Shown: positions 49,646 to 61,518 of the stretch, in pieces
Numbering within the stretch: position 1 is the first letter of the stretch
Layout: the number at the start of each line of letters is the position of its first letter
Source: Paramecium pentaurelia
Taxonomy: Eukaryota > Ciliophora > Oligohymenophorea > Peniculida > Parameciidae
Direction: 5' to 3'
Assembly: GCA_905183005.1 (NCBI GenBank)
Contig: CAJJDO010000016.1
Span: 317,949 to 381,948, forward strand
Length of the DNA: 64,000 nucleotides
Notes under the pieces: model-generated
Seen by the model: the letters and a program-made list of their open reading frames with translations, nothing else
What the model was told of the DNA's origin: nothing
Database searches by the model: none
Translations under genes and position numbers: made by a program

Positions 49646-50554
49646 TCATACTAAACCAAAACATTTTAAAGAATTTTAAAAGCAAATTTCTGACAATTTC
49701 TCCTAATCAATTTTTAATAATTCTGACATCACCTCAAGTACTTAGATTATCTTACAAGGTTCATTTCTACTTTTAATTAATTATCCTTCTTTCCACTTTT
49801 CATGTTTTTAAGCTTAGAATTATGTCTTAACTAATTTGCTAGAAGTATGAGTATTTCGAATTTCACAATATGGTGAATCTGTTTCTAACATTAATTTATC
49901 CAAAGGAATTTGTTTAGCAACATCAATATTATCTTAAGATTTTAAAGAACAACCATTAATTCCAACATAGAGATCCAAATTTAAGATCTTTTATAACTCA
50001 TCTAAAGATCCAGTAAATGAATGCACAACTCCTCCAACAATTCTATGTCTATTCTTCTACATTATATTATAAAAATCATCTCCTGTATTTCTATTATGTA
50101 GATACATAGGTAATTTATATTTTTCAGCTAAATCAAAATGTGGATCAAAAGCAATCATCTATTCTTCCTTAGTTGACCATTCCAACCTATCATAATCTAA
50201 TCCACACTCACCAATGGCTACTAATTTCTTTTCTTTAAGTGCCAATTCTAATTGATCTATCAAATCACCCATATATCCTTAATAATTTTTATTAAGTTCA
50301 GCTGCACGACAAGGATGTATACCTGCTGTAGTATAATAATATGGACTCAATTGACATAATTCTCTTGCCTTAATCAAATCACCCAAACATCCACTTGCAA
50401 TCAATAAATGTTCACAACCAATATCAGATGCTCTTTTCATAACATCTTTATAATCAGGTTAATGATATTTCTTATGATGATAAATTCCATAAAATTAATC
50501 ATCTGTAAGATTAGCAGCTATATCAAAGAATCTAAACTTAGACTTTATTTACAT
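49646..50554 (-). CDS. TatD-family deoxyribonuclease (TATDN1-like)
   Basis: 302 aa, intronless. Metal-dependent DNase acting in DNA repair/apoptotic degradation in other eukaryotes. Motifs: FFDIAANLTDDQFYGIY (the N-terminal NLTD form typical of TATDN1), TTAGIHPC, GECGLDYDR, LPMYLHNRNTG, VHSFTGS and ETDSPYCEIR. These give the Glu, two His and Asp metal ligands. The length equals TATDN1 (about 297 aa). Confidence 0.96.
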
Positions 50555-50639
50555 TAAAAAAATTTTAAATTTTAAATTTGCACAATTATATAAAGTAAGT
50601 GAGTTATACAGAAAAAATAATATATATTGAACTTCTCAG

Positions 50640-51650
50640 AAGGATAAAAATCATATAGAAATACTTCATGTAGAATTTTTACATTTAGAATCAGAGTTTA
50701 AAATATTAACAAAAAAATCCTGATAGGACATCATAAAACTCTATTTATAATAGTAGTTAAATATAATTTAAAATCTATTATAAGGAACTATTAACTTTAA
50801 AAATTTTTAAAGAGAATTATAATCCTAGAATTATCAAAATTTTGCAAGAAGGAGTGGATAACTAAGAAATTTTAATCATAAAAAATTTTAGAACTTGATT
50901 TCTGAAAAAGAAGTGTAATAGAAGTATATAGATTCCTTTAAAGTATGAAATTTATAAAATAAGAAAGATAATGCTATATCATATTAATTGGATAATAAAA
51001 ATGTTTCATTAACCAATAAATATAATAATTCTATAAGATTCTTCATGATGTTTAATAATATTAAATAATATTAAGGACAAAATTCTATATTTAGAAAAAT
51101 AAGGTAGTGAATTTAAGAACTAATTAAATAAACTTATAGTTTATAGATGAATTATAAAAATTAAAACAGCATTAATCTAGAATGAATTGTTGAATAAATA
51201 GAAATGATTACATTAATAACCGTCAAAATTTAAAATATTTTAGATTAGTATCAAATCAATTAAATAAGAAAATAGATTTAATGTCTTCAAGATGAGACTT
51301 TAATAAATATATTTTTAAATTAATCCAATAAAGTGATTAATATATTGCCTCTTTTAAATAAAGAAATTGATAGATTAAAATGCAATTTCACATAAAAGTT
51401 GATGAGATTGAATAAATGAGGGCTAATATTAATGATCTAAATTAGATTATTTTTAATTTTAAATATTTAATGTACCTAAATAAGAATATTAAGAAAGTAA
51501 ATCAATAGATAAATGATTTATGAAATGAATAGAATATAGATTATAGTATCTAATTAAACAACTGTAATTTAAATACAAAATTATATTTTAGGATATTATT
51601 ACATCATCATCTTAAATTAGTAAACAACAACAACAAGTTCAACACGTTTT
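50640..51650 (+). pseudogene. Decayed coiled-coil gene
   Basis: Long protein-like stretches rich in Asn/Gln/Lys helix lie along about 1 kb in shifting frames: KNHIEILHVEFLHLESEFKI, then DIIKLYLQQQLNIIQNLLQG, then KYFRLVSNQLNKKIDLM and VDEIEQMRANINDLNQIIFN. They are interrupted by TGA codons (for example after KILTKKS, SFKV, RMNC, SSR, INDL) that introns of normal size do not remove, and there is no convincing start. Best read as a lost gene, probably a duplicate of a coiled-coil or ciliary protein. Confidence 0.5.
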
Positions 51651-51674
51651 TGATATAATTATATATATATATAA

Positions 51675-53656
51675 TAAATGTACAACGATAAAACAATTTA
51701 TATCGTTGAATAATTGATTCAAGATGCTAATTCAGACTTGGTAACTTTATTATAACTAGAAACCTTCATGAAATATGTTAGAGTATCAGATGCAATTGCG
51801 ATTGAATACATAATAAAAAATATCAACTAATTATTGAGGATTCTATTTATAAATTATGATCAAATTCACAGATCTCAATATATCATATACTCAGATCTTA
51901 TTTCAATAGTATGGGAAATTATAGATCTTAATATAGAATAAATTTTATAATAAATAGAGGTAATAAAGAGTTAATAATATTTTAGAATAATTCAACATAA
52001 GTATATGATTTACTAAACTATCAAAATGTCCCAGATGTATAATGGGCTTAGGCACATAAATTTTTATAATTTATTAAATAACGATCTTGGTGTTTAATCC
52101 CAAAAGCGTTGTTTGAAATAGATTATTTACTAATTAAATTTTTACCTCATTTGCATAATAAGAGTGTAGCATTAATTATATTACTATTTTTCGAAAATTA
52201 ATATCATGATGAATAGCTAAGTTTTCTTAAATAAGGTTTTAATTAGTTTAATGAATTTGATCCTTGTACTGCAATAAATTTTACTTTTTTAATTCATGAA
52301 ATTATCACAAGAATTGCTACAAAAGAATTAATAAATTATTTATTATCAAGTTAAGCAATATCTAAATCATTTGAAGTGTTAGAAAATTGTAATTTGAGTT
52401 TTATGTAATAATATATTGTTGATTAATATTGATAGAGTAAGAAAGAATGCTGCACATATATTATCATTAATATCTAATTACTATTCTTTAGATATGCAAA
52501 ATCTATATTTAGATGAACCAAGCAATGAGACTATAATAGATAATTTTAGATAAACTGAATTTTATAAAACATTTAATATCTAAATAATTAAAGACATATT
52601 GAATAATGTTTTATTAAATAGTTGTAGATTAGGATTATTAGCTGTCAAATTAATTGAAGTATGTGATTACAATATATTTAGATTGTAGATAATTTAGTAA
52701 GAATTTCAGATATAGAATTATGGAATAAAATAGATAAGTCAAACATTATGGAAATCATTTTAAATCTAGTAAAAAAGTTTAAAAATTCAGATATTTTTAT
52801 ATCATATGTTAATAATATGATAATTTTTATTTTAGATAGAGCAATAAGTGATTTTCATCCTTTTTGGTGTGTATAAATTTTTACTAAGTATAAATTGTAT
52901 GCACAGTAGATTATGTAATTTAATAGATAGATATTAATCTTTGAATAACAATTATAAGTTAAACTTATAAGAGATAGTGATTTCTTACCATATTATAATG
53001 AATTAATGTAGATTGAGAATATTCTTAAAAGATCCCAACTTTGGAGATAATCTAAAGAACAATTATAAAAATATGAGGAGAAACATATATATAGATTAGG
53101 TGAGGATTCTGATACTCCTTCAATTGATTATCCTCTTATTGTTTCTGCTATTGAGGATGAATGTATAGATGAAATAATTGAGCCTAAGGATAATATCTTT
53201 ATTGATTGTTTAAATAGACAATCTCCAATTGATAGTTTAAACAATAATGATGATTCTGATGATGATGATAAATTAATTGGAGCATTTTCTGGTTTAGATA
53301 CTTTAAATAAATTAAAAAATGTATTTCATAAAATGGATTTAAAAGATTAAGAAGAAAATTAATAATTATAAGAGAATTAACAATAATAATAATAAGGAAA
53401 GAGAATACGTAATTTATCTAATTCATTAAATAATTAAATTTAATAAGGATAAAGAGATATTATAAGTAGATCTTTGAATAGTGATCATGATTCTCTTTAA
53501 AAATTATCATTGAGTTCATCAACTAATCTTAAATTAATGACCAAAACTTTTGATTCATTTACTATTGAAATATTAGGAAATACTAAAGTAGTCAAAAATA
53601 ATTAGATCTTAAAAGTTGATGAAATTGATAATACAAATAATATTTAGAATGAATGA
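51675..53656 (+). CDS. HEAT/ARM-like repeat protein, possibly SAPS (PP6 regulatory) family
   Basis: 633 aa after introns 51960-51985 (26 nt), 52405-52435 (31 nt) and 52659-52681 (23 nt). The first 400 residues are alpha-helical repeats (LIKFLPHLHNKSVALIILLF; RKNAAHILSLISNY; IDLNIEQILQQIENNSTQVY). Residues RKNAAHILSLISNY recall the SAPS repeat (NASQTLCDIIRL). The C-terminal 230 residues are acidic and Ser/Asn/Gln-rich. SAPS proteins are regulatory subunits of PP6/Sit4 phosphatase. The similarity is by eye and weak; a generic HEAT-repeat protein is the safer description. Confidence 0.55.
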
Positions 53657-53680
53657 AATATTTATAAAATTATATTTAAA

Positions 53681-54339
53681 ATGTAATAACCTAATGAATA
53701 ATTTGATATACAAAACCATTATGTAGTATTTGATTTCTTAAATATTATTCATAGGATGTCCATTAATAAGAACATATGAAAAAATTGAAAGAGAAATTAG
53801 TTGAATTGAAAGAGGAAATAATGTAGATGCCTAAAGGTATTAAATTTTTTTAGAAACAGATCCTGAGCTATTCAAAAATCACTAATTACCATTAGCTAGA
53901 GTTAAGAAAATAATGAAATCAGATGAAGATGTCAGAGTATTGTTTTCTATTTATATTGTTAGATGATTGCTTAAGAAACACCAGTTCTATTTGCAAAAGC
54001 ATGCGAAATTTTCATTATTGAATTAACACATAGAGCATGGTAATTCACTGAAGATGGAAAAAGAAGAACACTTTAAAAGACTGACATTGCAACATGCATT
54101 TACAACACAGAAATCTTTGACTTTTTGATGGATATCATTCCTAAAGATGAAATTAAGTCTAATCAAGTTCCTATCAAAAAACCTTAAGGATAAGATGGAT
54201 ATTTCTCTAATGTTAGTCAACATGTAATTCATATATAATTTTATAGCTTATACAATAAGTATAAATGAGTTAATAGAGACAAGGATAATAATTTCCATTA
54301 ACTAATTTCAGTCAATATTTGGGTAGCGGTTAAAGATGA
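53681..54339 (+). CDS. NF-YC (CCAAT-binding factor subunit C) histone-fold protein
   Basis: 184 aa after introns 53723-53754 (32 nt), 53837-53859 (23 nt, CAG), 53937-53962 (26 nt) and 54224-54246 (23 nt). The histone fold reads LPLARVKKIMKSDEDVR, TPVLFAKACEIFIIELTHRA and WQFTEDGKRRTLQKTDIA, almost exactly the NF-YC core (LPLARIKKIMKLDEDV...SAEAPVLFAKA). NF-YC pairs with NF-YB and then binds NF-YA on CCAAT promoters. The second intron has two acceptor choices six bases apart (TAG then CAG), of which the second gives a normal length. The last intron extends the protein with a Gln-rich tail; without it the protein ends at 54268. Confidence 0.95.
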
Positions 54340-54375
54340 CATATTATTTGAGTGTTTACCATTATATTATATTAA

Positions 54376-55934
54376 ATGTTTAAACCAAAGAAGGGATAAC
54401 AATAACAATAATAATAGCCATTTTACTTGAGTTGGTTCACAAATCAAGGGTATTATGAAGGATGTACATTAGTTTAGGGAAAATTTAAAAAGAGGAGGAA
54501 CAGCTCCACAATAGACTCGAAAAGAACGATTATAATTAAAAAGTCCTTACTAGTAACCATTGACAACTGTTATTCATATGGCTCCTAATCCTTATAATAG
54601 GATTATGTAATATATATGTAAGTATATTAGGCAAGCACCTAAAACTAATAGCAATATTCAGCAAATCTCTAAGATATATGCCCAAAAGTCTCAATTGTCT
54701 AAAAGGAAAAGTCAAGAGTATGAACGACAACGTTATGATTTGAAGCCATAGTCTTAATAATCTCGAGCCTTTACATAATAAGGTATAAGACCACTTAGAT
54801 TAAATGATGGGCGACCTCAGACTCAATAAAATCTAATTGAAAACAAATTATGTTGTGATAATTTAGGTAGCGATGAGGAATAATAAGAACAATTGACTCC
54901 TAGAGATGATAAAGAAGATATTGATATAGATAATAATGGAGCAAATCAATACATTAATGATTGTTTCTCAAATGAATCAAATGAAGCAGCAGATAGTGAA
55001 GATCATTAAAATTTCTAATTGCAAATTTAGAATGATGAATAAATGTATCAGAATACAATATATGTAATAGATAAAATAAGTCTTTAATTAAGGAAGAACC
55101 AATAACAAGTTTAAGAAAGACAAATAACCAAATTAATAGACCTTAGACTTCTGAAGGTGGAAAAAGAAAGAGATTTATGAATTCCTTAAATTAGACTGAT
55201 TAGAATTATGAGAAGAAAAAAGAGACTGAATGTGAATTATTGGAATATGAAGCAAATATAATATTAGAAGAAAAAGACAATTAAGAAATAATTGATATCA
55301 ATTTTAAAGCATCTCCAAAGGTAAGTCATGAGTATGAAAATAGGAACTAATCTCCATTCGATCAGGATATAGAAGAAAATAAAATGATTTAAATGAATTA
55401 TTAGAAACTAATAATGAATTACGTCCTCCATCAAGACATAAAACTCCTCCTAAAGCCACTGGATTAGAATTACCATTAGAAAATGTTGTTAATAATATTT
55501 AAAGAGAGAGTGTTGATATTCCAATTAAAAATATGTATGCATAAATAAATGATGAAAGTAATCTACTCTATTTATTATAATTAGAAATTTAAGAAGAAAA
55601 TGATGGTGATATTGATTTAGATTTTTTTAAAATGAACAATAAGATGAATTTCAAAAAGTTTTAATAAAATGATATATAAGGATATCATACTGATGATGGA
55701 AATAAATTTAATTATTAAAGACATCCTAAATCAGCAAATGTTAAATAAAATTAATTACGTTCCCCTCTTAATTCTCAAATAACTTCAGCACATTTAAGAA
55801 ATGAAGCTTAAATAGTTATAAAATATAATAATAGTTCTGCCATTTAAAGAAATGATGAACCAATTAAAGTTCCATTTTAAACTTCATTAGGATAGGATTT
55901 TTTAAGATTGTTTGCCAATAATAATATGGAATGA
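54376..55934 (+). CDS. Hypothetical disordered protein, 492 aa
   Basis: Introns 54450-54477 (28 nt), 55064-55092 (29 nt, AAG) and 55321-55343 (23 nt) join three frames into 493 codons. It begins with polyGln (MFKPKKGQQQQQQQPFYLSW), contains an Arg/Gln-rich helix (YAQKSQLSKRKSQEYERQRY), an acidic segment with DDKEDIDIDNN, and a C-terminal Ser/Asn/Pro part (RPPSRHKTPPKATGLELPLE). No domain recognised. Phospho-regulated nuclear or signalling proteins often look like this, but nothing specific can be said. Confidence 0.65.
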
Positions 55935-56394
55935 AAAGTGATAATTATAAAACATAATTAAATTTTGTTATTCAATTTTATAAAAGAAGTATTCTTCATT
56001 TATTAATTTTATAACTTCAACATTTAATAGATTATCCTTGAGATATGAAAGAAAATGCATTATTATAATAGTCTTTTTTTATATTGCTTTAAAAAAAGTA
56101 ATTGTTTCTATATATTAAATCAATCTATCCTATTTTGATTCTACAAATATTTACAGTTTTTTGTATGGTCTTGGTTTCTCTTAACTTTATTAATTCCTTT
56201 GCTATTGAATAATAAAATTACTACGTTCATTAATTGATTAAAAGAGTTTATGATTATAAATAATTTAATAAGTTTTTATTCTCAACGTCCTTGTTCCTTC
56301 CCATAAATATATGAGTATGTCCTTTATGGTATACCTATTCCTATAATGCCTGGATTGATATTCTAAGAATTTAACAATTAAATTAAAGCTAACA
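55935..56394. other. AT-rich convergent intergenic region
   Basis: 460 bp between two 3' ends. No frame or RNA-like structure supported. Confidence 0.5.
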
Positions 56395-57187
56395 TCATAA
56401 CCCAATATTACGAGCATTTTAAAAGTTATTAAGATTCTGTTCATTCAAATCACTAGACACAGGAGATAATTATCGACTATTTTTTTTAGGCTTATCTTTC
56501 TTCTTATCCTCTGGATTACATCCATGACATCCGCAATACTAACATCCATGTGGAGGAAGAGGTTTCTTTCTGACTGCTCTTGGTACCTGACATAAACAAG
56601 ACTATAATAATATTTAATAATATCTAAACTTTAGCTTCCTTTCCTTTTTTAGAAAATGCTTTCATACATTTCTTACAACATCCATTCACAGTTTTAAAAT
56701 CAGAAGATTCATCTGAACTTGAATCTGAAGAAGATTTTCTTTTCTTTTTTATTTTTTTTTATTTTTTCTTTTCATCTTCAATTGAACATCCTGTGCAATG
56801 ACAAGATAGACATCCTTATTCACCAATTTAAATTCTTCTTTAAGATGCAGGTACTATACAAACACAAGTTTTAGGTTTAATAGAACCTTTATCAGATTTA
56901 GTACATTATTAACAACACTAAGTAAATACTAATTAAACATTACATATTTCCATCTACTTTTTTTCTTTTCTTATTATTGTGATAATGAAGACTCATCAGC
57001 TAAAATAATTTTAAATTTATTTACTTATTTAAGATGATGGATCTCTTATAATTATTTCTTCATCATCACTAACTGAAGAATATTAATCACTAATTTCATC
57101 ATAAACAGGTGATTTATCCTATTGAAATTCTTATTGAATTAGTCTTAGTAATTCTAGATCATTCAATCCATTATTATTGCTACTCAT
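56395..57187 (-). CDS. Protein with a duplicated Cys-rich (C2C-CxC-GCxxC) domain
   Basis: 236 aa after introns 57000-57024 (25 nt), 56929-56957 (29 nt) and 56602-56629 (28 nt, GTT start). The acidic N-terminus (VYDEISDQYSSVSDDEEIII) is followed by two similar Cys modules: CCQQCTKSDKGSIKPKTCVC with GCLSCHCTGC, and CCKKCMKAFSKKGKEAKSCL with GCQYCGCHGC. Each contains CC-x2-C, a basic loop, CxC and GC-x2-CxCxxGC. Between them lies a Lys/Ser-rich acidic linker (KKRKSSSDSSSDESSD). Likely zinc-binding, perhaps DNA- or RNA-contacting. It does not match the CXC/tesmin, RING or metallothionein patterns I know. Confidence 0.75.
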
Positions 57188-57302
57188 TATATTATATATA
57201 TATTTATTTAGAAATCCTCATAAAAAGCAAATTATTATTATTGAATAAGAAATATCCTAATGAAAATTATCAACATATAATTTAAATTGTATTTTTTATG
57301 GT

Positions 57303-59381
57303 TCATAATCTTTAGATAAATGAAAATTAAATATCTTCAAGACATTTCTAGTTAGTTGTGTATTCAACTCTATCTCCCTTAAATTTAGCATTCTTAAAAC
57401 CAACAAATTTCAATCCTTCAGGTATCTACATTGATTTTATTTGAAAATTAAACTATCAATTAAATACTCAATTTATACTTTGTTTAATTCTTCAATATTA
57501 TCACAAATCTATCCTTATTCACCTTCATAATTACATTCACTAAAAACAGTAATGCATTCTTTTATGGGAGAATATAGTAACATAACATCTCTAAATCCCC
57601 ATGAAGCAATGTCTGCAGTTGCTTATAAAGTTGATGTAATAGTTAATTTAAAATCATCTTTATTATGCTCAATAACTTAATCTATAAACATAATTCTTTC
57701 TTTCCATGGACTTTTAGGATCACCACATATATTTGATTATCCAGGATCATTCCAACCTAAAAGTTAACTCCATATTTATTTATCATCCCCTAATATAATC
57801 AATTCTTCTCCATCCCATCTGTCTATTTTATACATAGTAATTCGTAATCTTAAGAAATTATGTGTAGGAATGTTAGTATAAACTTTTGAAACTTATGATT
57901 TCTAATTATTATAATATTCAATACTTTAGCCAATATTTTGTAGCCTCCAAAAATACTGACATCTTTACCACATTATGTGATAGGTGAACTCTCAACTTCA
58001 GATTGAATTGGGTCTATATTTTCAATCTACCATTCTTTAATCTTTTTAAAACTCTATGATTCATTAAACTCTTTTGATAAAATAAACCAATCATCTTTAT
58101 TAATACATTTCCCTTCAATTAATTAATGCGTTTCTTCACATTTTAAACATTCATTATCTCCTGATCCAAAACAACTCTTACAAAATTTTGGGCATTCTGC
58201 TACAAAAGAGAAAAAATCTCTTATACCCCATGATTGATCTTCAGGATCTAAAATATTGTTAAATAAATATGTACCTTACTTTAAAGAAGAAGTGAATTTT
58301 ACTGTCATTTCATTCTTCTTATGCTTTTAGATTATTTCTATGTTTACTAATTTCTATCCACATCCTGGTTTTGAACTTAATAACATAAATAATAAAAAAT
58401 TACTCTCCACATATGCTTAATCCATCTAATTTTTAGAATGTTTACTTATATACTTATTCATCATCAATATATACATAAAATTGATCATTATCCCATAATC
58501 CAAACTTAAAATATATGATATTATGATACTTTCCATAAAGTGAATTTGATCATTACTTTTTAATGAGGAGGAAGGTTTTTTGTTTATTTAGTTAAAACGG
58601 CTTTAGTACCGATATTATTGGGGCCTCCAAACATAACAATTCCTGAACATTAAAACGATTTTTATTTTCCCTCTTATAAATTCCATCCTTCTAATGAAGT
58701 ATCAGTACGAAACCAACTAAGATCAACTTACTTCCAAAATTTGCATTCATTAACTTTATCATTATGACATATTCCACATTGAGATGGACAATCTTTAAAA
58801 GAGATTTTTATATTTCTCATGCCCCATGCCTATTTATCTGCTTTCTGAACTTAAGTACTAGCTATAACGATAGTAGCTGTTGGAGAATTATGAGCTACTT
58901 CAAATTCAACGTCATAAACTTTATCACTGTTAGGTATTTTTGGACCACTACATAATTATTTTGCTCCTTCTGTAAAACCCCATTTCATTTCCCAAGGTAC
59001 ACCATCCACATACACTTAAATTTTATCATTTTCCCAATCGCCTATTCTATATAACTGTTGGGTAGTACTTCCATAATTGTATTATAAATTTAAGTCTATA
59101 ATGTGGAGGAATCTTAATCAACTTTGTTAATGTAGTTTGGGAACCAAATGACTTCAAACCTCCTAAAATTTATATTGGTCCACATTTTGTTACAACATCA
59201 AATGTAGCTTCATATTGATTTTGTATCACCCATCCTATGTTTGCTGACATTAAATTGTACCATTTAGATCGTCGATATTTTCACCTGTGAATGCCTCATA
59301 TGTAGGTAACCATTGAGTTACTCCAAGATTTAGATTGGACATAATCAATAACACTACTAAAGCTAAGTAGATATTCGACAT
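57303..59381 (-). CDS. Large secreted protein with repeated beta-sandwich modules
   Basis: 633 aa after seven introns (59235-59260, 59047-59068, 58505-58529, 58376-58403, 58248-58274, 57902-57924, 57453-57478). N-terminal signal peptide MSNIYLALVVLLIMSNLNLG. At least three related modules follow, each with a CG-containing start, LGGLKSFGSQTTLTKLIKIP, PHYRLKF, a DW/LWD-type turn (IGDWENDKIQVYVDG; LWDNDQFYVYIDD; DRWDGEELIILGDD) and a WGMRN/WGIRD/WGFRD block before a Cys (IKISFKDC). Between modules sit short Cys-rich, EGF/furin-like stretches (CPSQCGICHNDKVNEC; CPKFCKSCFGSGDNECLKC). Probably an extracellular surface or matrix protein. No known enzyme. Confidence 0.8.
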
Positions 59382-59743
59382 TAAAAACGAATACATAATT
59401 ATTATTATTCAAATGTATTCATTTTTATTTTTTTTCATTCATTACAAAGCATGGTTTTACATTCTTATTCTGAAAATCTAAGTTTCTAATTTAAAAATTC
59501 TAATGGTGAAGCAATTTATAAGTAACGTCTCTCTTATTCAAATATTTTGTTAATTTAAATTCAAGAAATTCATAATCAGATAAAAGAACATAAATAAACT
59601 ATTTTAATTTTAAGTCAATTTTTCAATTTTGTAATTAAAAATTATTAACTTATGCTTCATCATTATGTTTTAAAAATTCTTTGTAAATAAATTAAGAAAT
59701 ATTATTTTGATAAAATTTATTTCTTTTTATTTAATTAAAAAAT

Positions 59744-61259
59744 ATGTCAACAACAAAATAAGAAGCATTTGCTACATTCTATTCACCTAAATTTGAATAA
59801 TAATGTTATCTTTGTCAACATGGATTACATGGTACAGAACAATAAGCTCATTCCAGTGGAACCATAGTAGGAGATCCTGTAGGTATTAAATTCATAGTTT
59901 ATTTAAATGTAGTTGTTTATTCAACCCCTGATGTTATTGTTTCTTAAACTGTAGGATAACCTATACCAGTAAAAAGAGGAATCACTTAAAACAATCAAAA
60001 AAATATTTAAAGCACTACTTAATAAATAGATATTATTCAACAAAATTAAATGCAATATAGTCCAGCACTCATTTAATCTTAACAAACTTAATAAAATCAA
60101 CTTAAACCAATTGAATATGATACAAAAATTACATAATAAATACCTATAGAGTAATAAATAATTCATTAAGCGGGAATTAATAATTCATAATAAATTTCAA
60201 CATTTTATTCTGGAAAATATGAAGAATAATGTTATCTATGTTAACATGGATTACATGGTAAAGAAGTTGCTACTACTACCACACAAAATAATTGTAATTC
60301 TAAATCTTAATTTTCTTAGTTGTCTATTAATAACCAGAAGTAGTACTGTCTTAAACTGTTGGTTAACCATTAACTGCAAGAAATACAACAACTGTTTAAA
60401 ACTTTTCATAAATCATTAATACTCCTCCTAGAAATGATTTCCTATATTCTCAATAGCTTTAATAATCACCAATTTAGAATATCTAATTAAATGTACCATA
60501 AACTTAATAAATCGTTTCTACATCATCCACTTAATAATTATAATAGTCTCCTGTACAAAATTTACAATTAAATGTTTAATAACCTCAAATCATTCCTTAA
60601 GTATCATAATAAAATTATGTTGTTTAATAAATACCATAAGTTTAAATTTATTAGGACATTAAAGGTCCTTAATAAATTATATAAGAGAGTGTTACAACTG
60701 TTCAAGAATAATAACAATTAAGTCCTTAAGAATAAGTTGAAAATTATTGGAGATATAAAGTTTATGAACTTTAAGAAAGAGTCTATGAATTAATGAATTA
60801 GATTAGTCTTCAAAAATAAGGAAATCTATAACATCAAAGAACTGGGTCTTAAATTAAGAAAAGCTCAGAAGATTCATTCAAAGTAAAATCCAATATTAAT
60901 TATTATAGGTTGAATAAGCTAAATAAGAAATTTTGTAATTAGAAAGTTAACTAAAAATAAAATAAAAATCAAGTATAGATTTAAAAAATAAACTTAATGT
61001 AATGATCTATAGATAAGATCCTACTGATGAAGCCACTAAATATAAAGAATAAGAACTTTAACAATTAAGATAAAAATATAATACTTTAAATTTTAAACAT
61101 TAAAGTAATATAGAAGATATTGCAATGACTCAAGCAATTATAGAGGCTGTAAAAAGTGGAAAGGGATATAAATTAGTATCTGTAAGGGAATAATAGTAAA
61201 CATCATCATCATATAACTAATCATATCAAGGACAATAATAATATAATTAAGTAAAATGA
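59744..61259 (+). CDS. Protein with repeated QCYLCQHGLHG motif and Gln-rich linker
   Basis: 477 aa after introns 59883-59912 (30 nt, in frame, stop-free), 60294-60319 (26 nt) and 60883-60908 (26 nt). The N-terminal half contains two copies of a short unit: FYSPKFEQQCYLCQHGLHGT and FYSGKYEEQCYLCQHGLHGK, each followed about 30 residues later by SQTVGQP. CxxC with paired His in the unit suggests metal binding. The C-terminal half is a Gln-rich linker and a helix ending in NQSYQGQQQYNQVK. Both copies are also similar at the nucleotide level, so the duplication is recent or constrained. Confidence 0.7.
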
Positions 61260-61518
61260 ATATTTAATATATATATATTAAAACAATTTTTTAATTAATT
61301 ATTATTTTAATTATTAAACTAACTTTTATTATTGTGACATATAAATAAAAAAAGAATCATAAATAAAAAAATACCAGTATAAAAACTATAAAAATTGTTG
61401 ATATCATTTGAAAGTACACTTAGATTTATCAAATTAAAAAATTTACACATAATTACAATTTAGAATAGAACACTGATAATATTACTAATTTATAAATTTT
61501 GATTTAATTATATTAAAT

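Noticed and set aside
53837..53853. A 17-nt intron in the NF-YC gene
   Set aside because: An acceptor CAG six bases downstream gives a normal 23-nt intron in the same frame.
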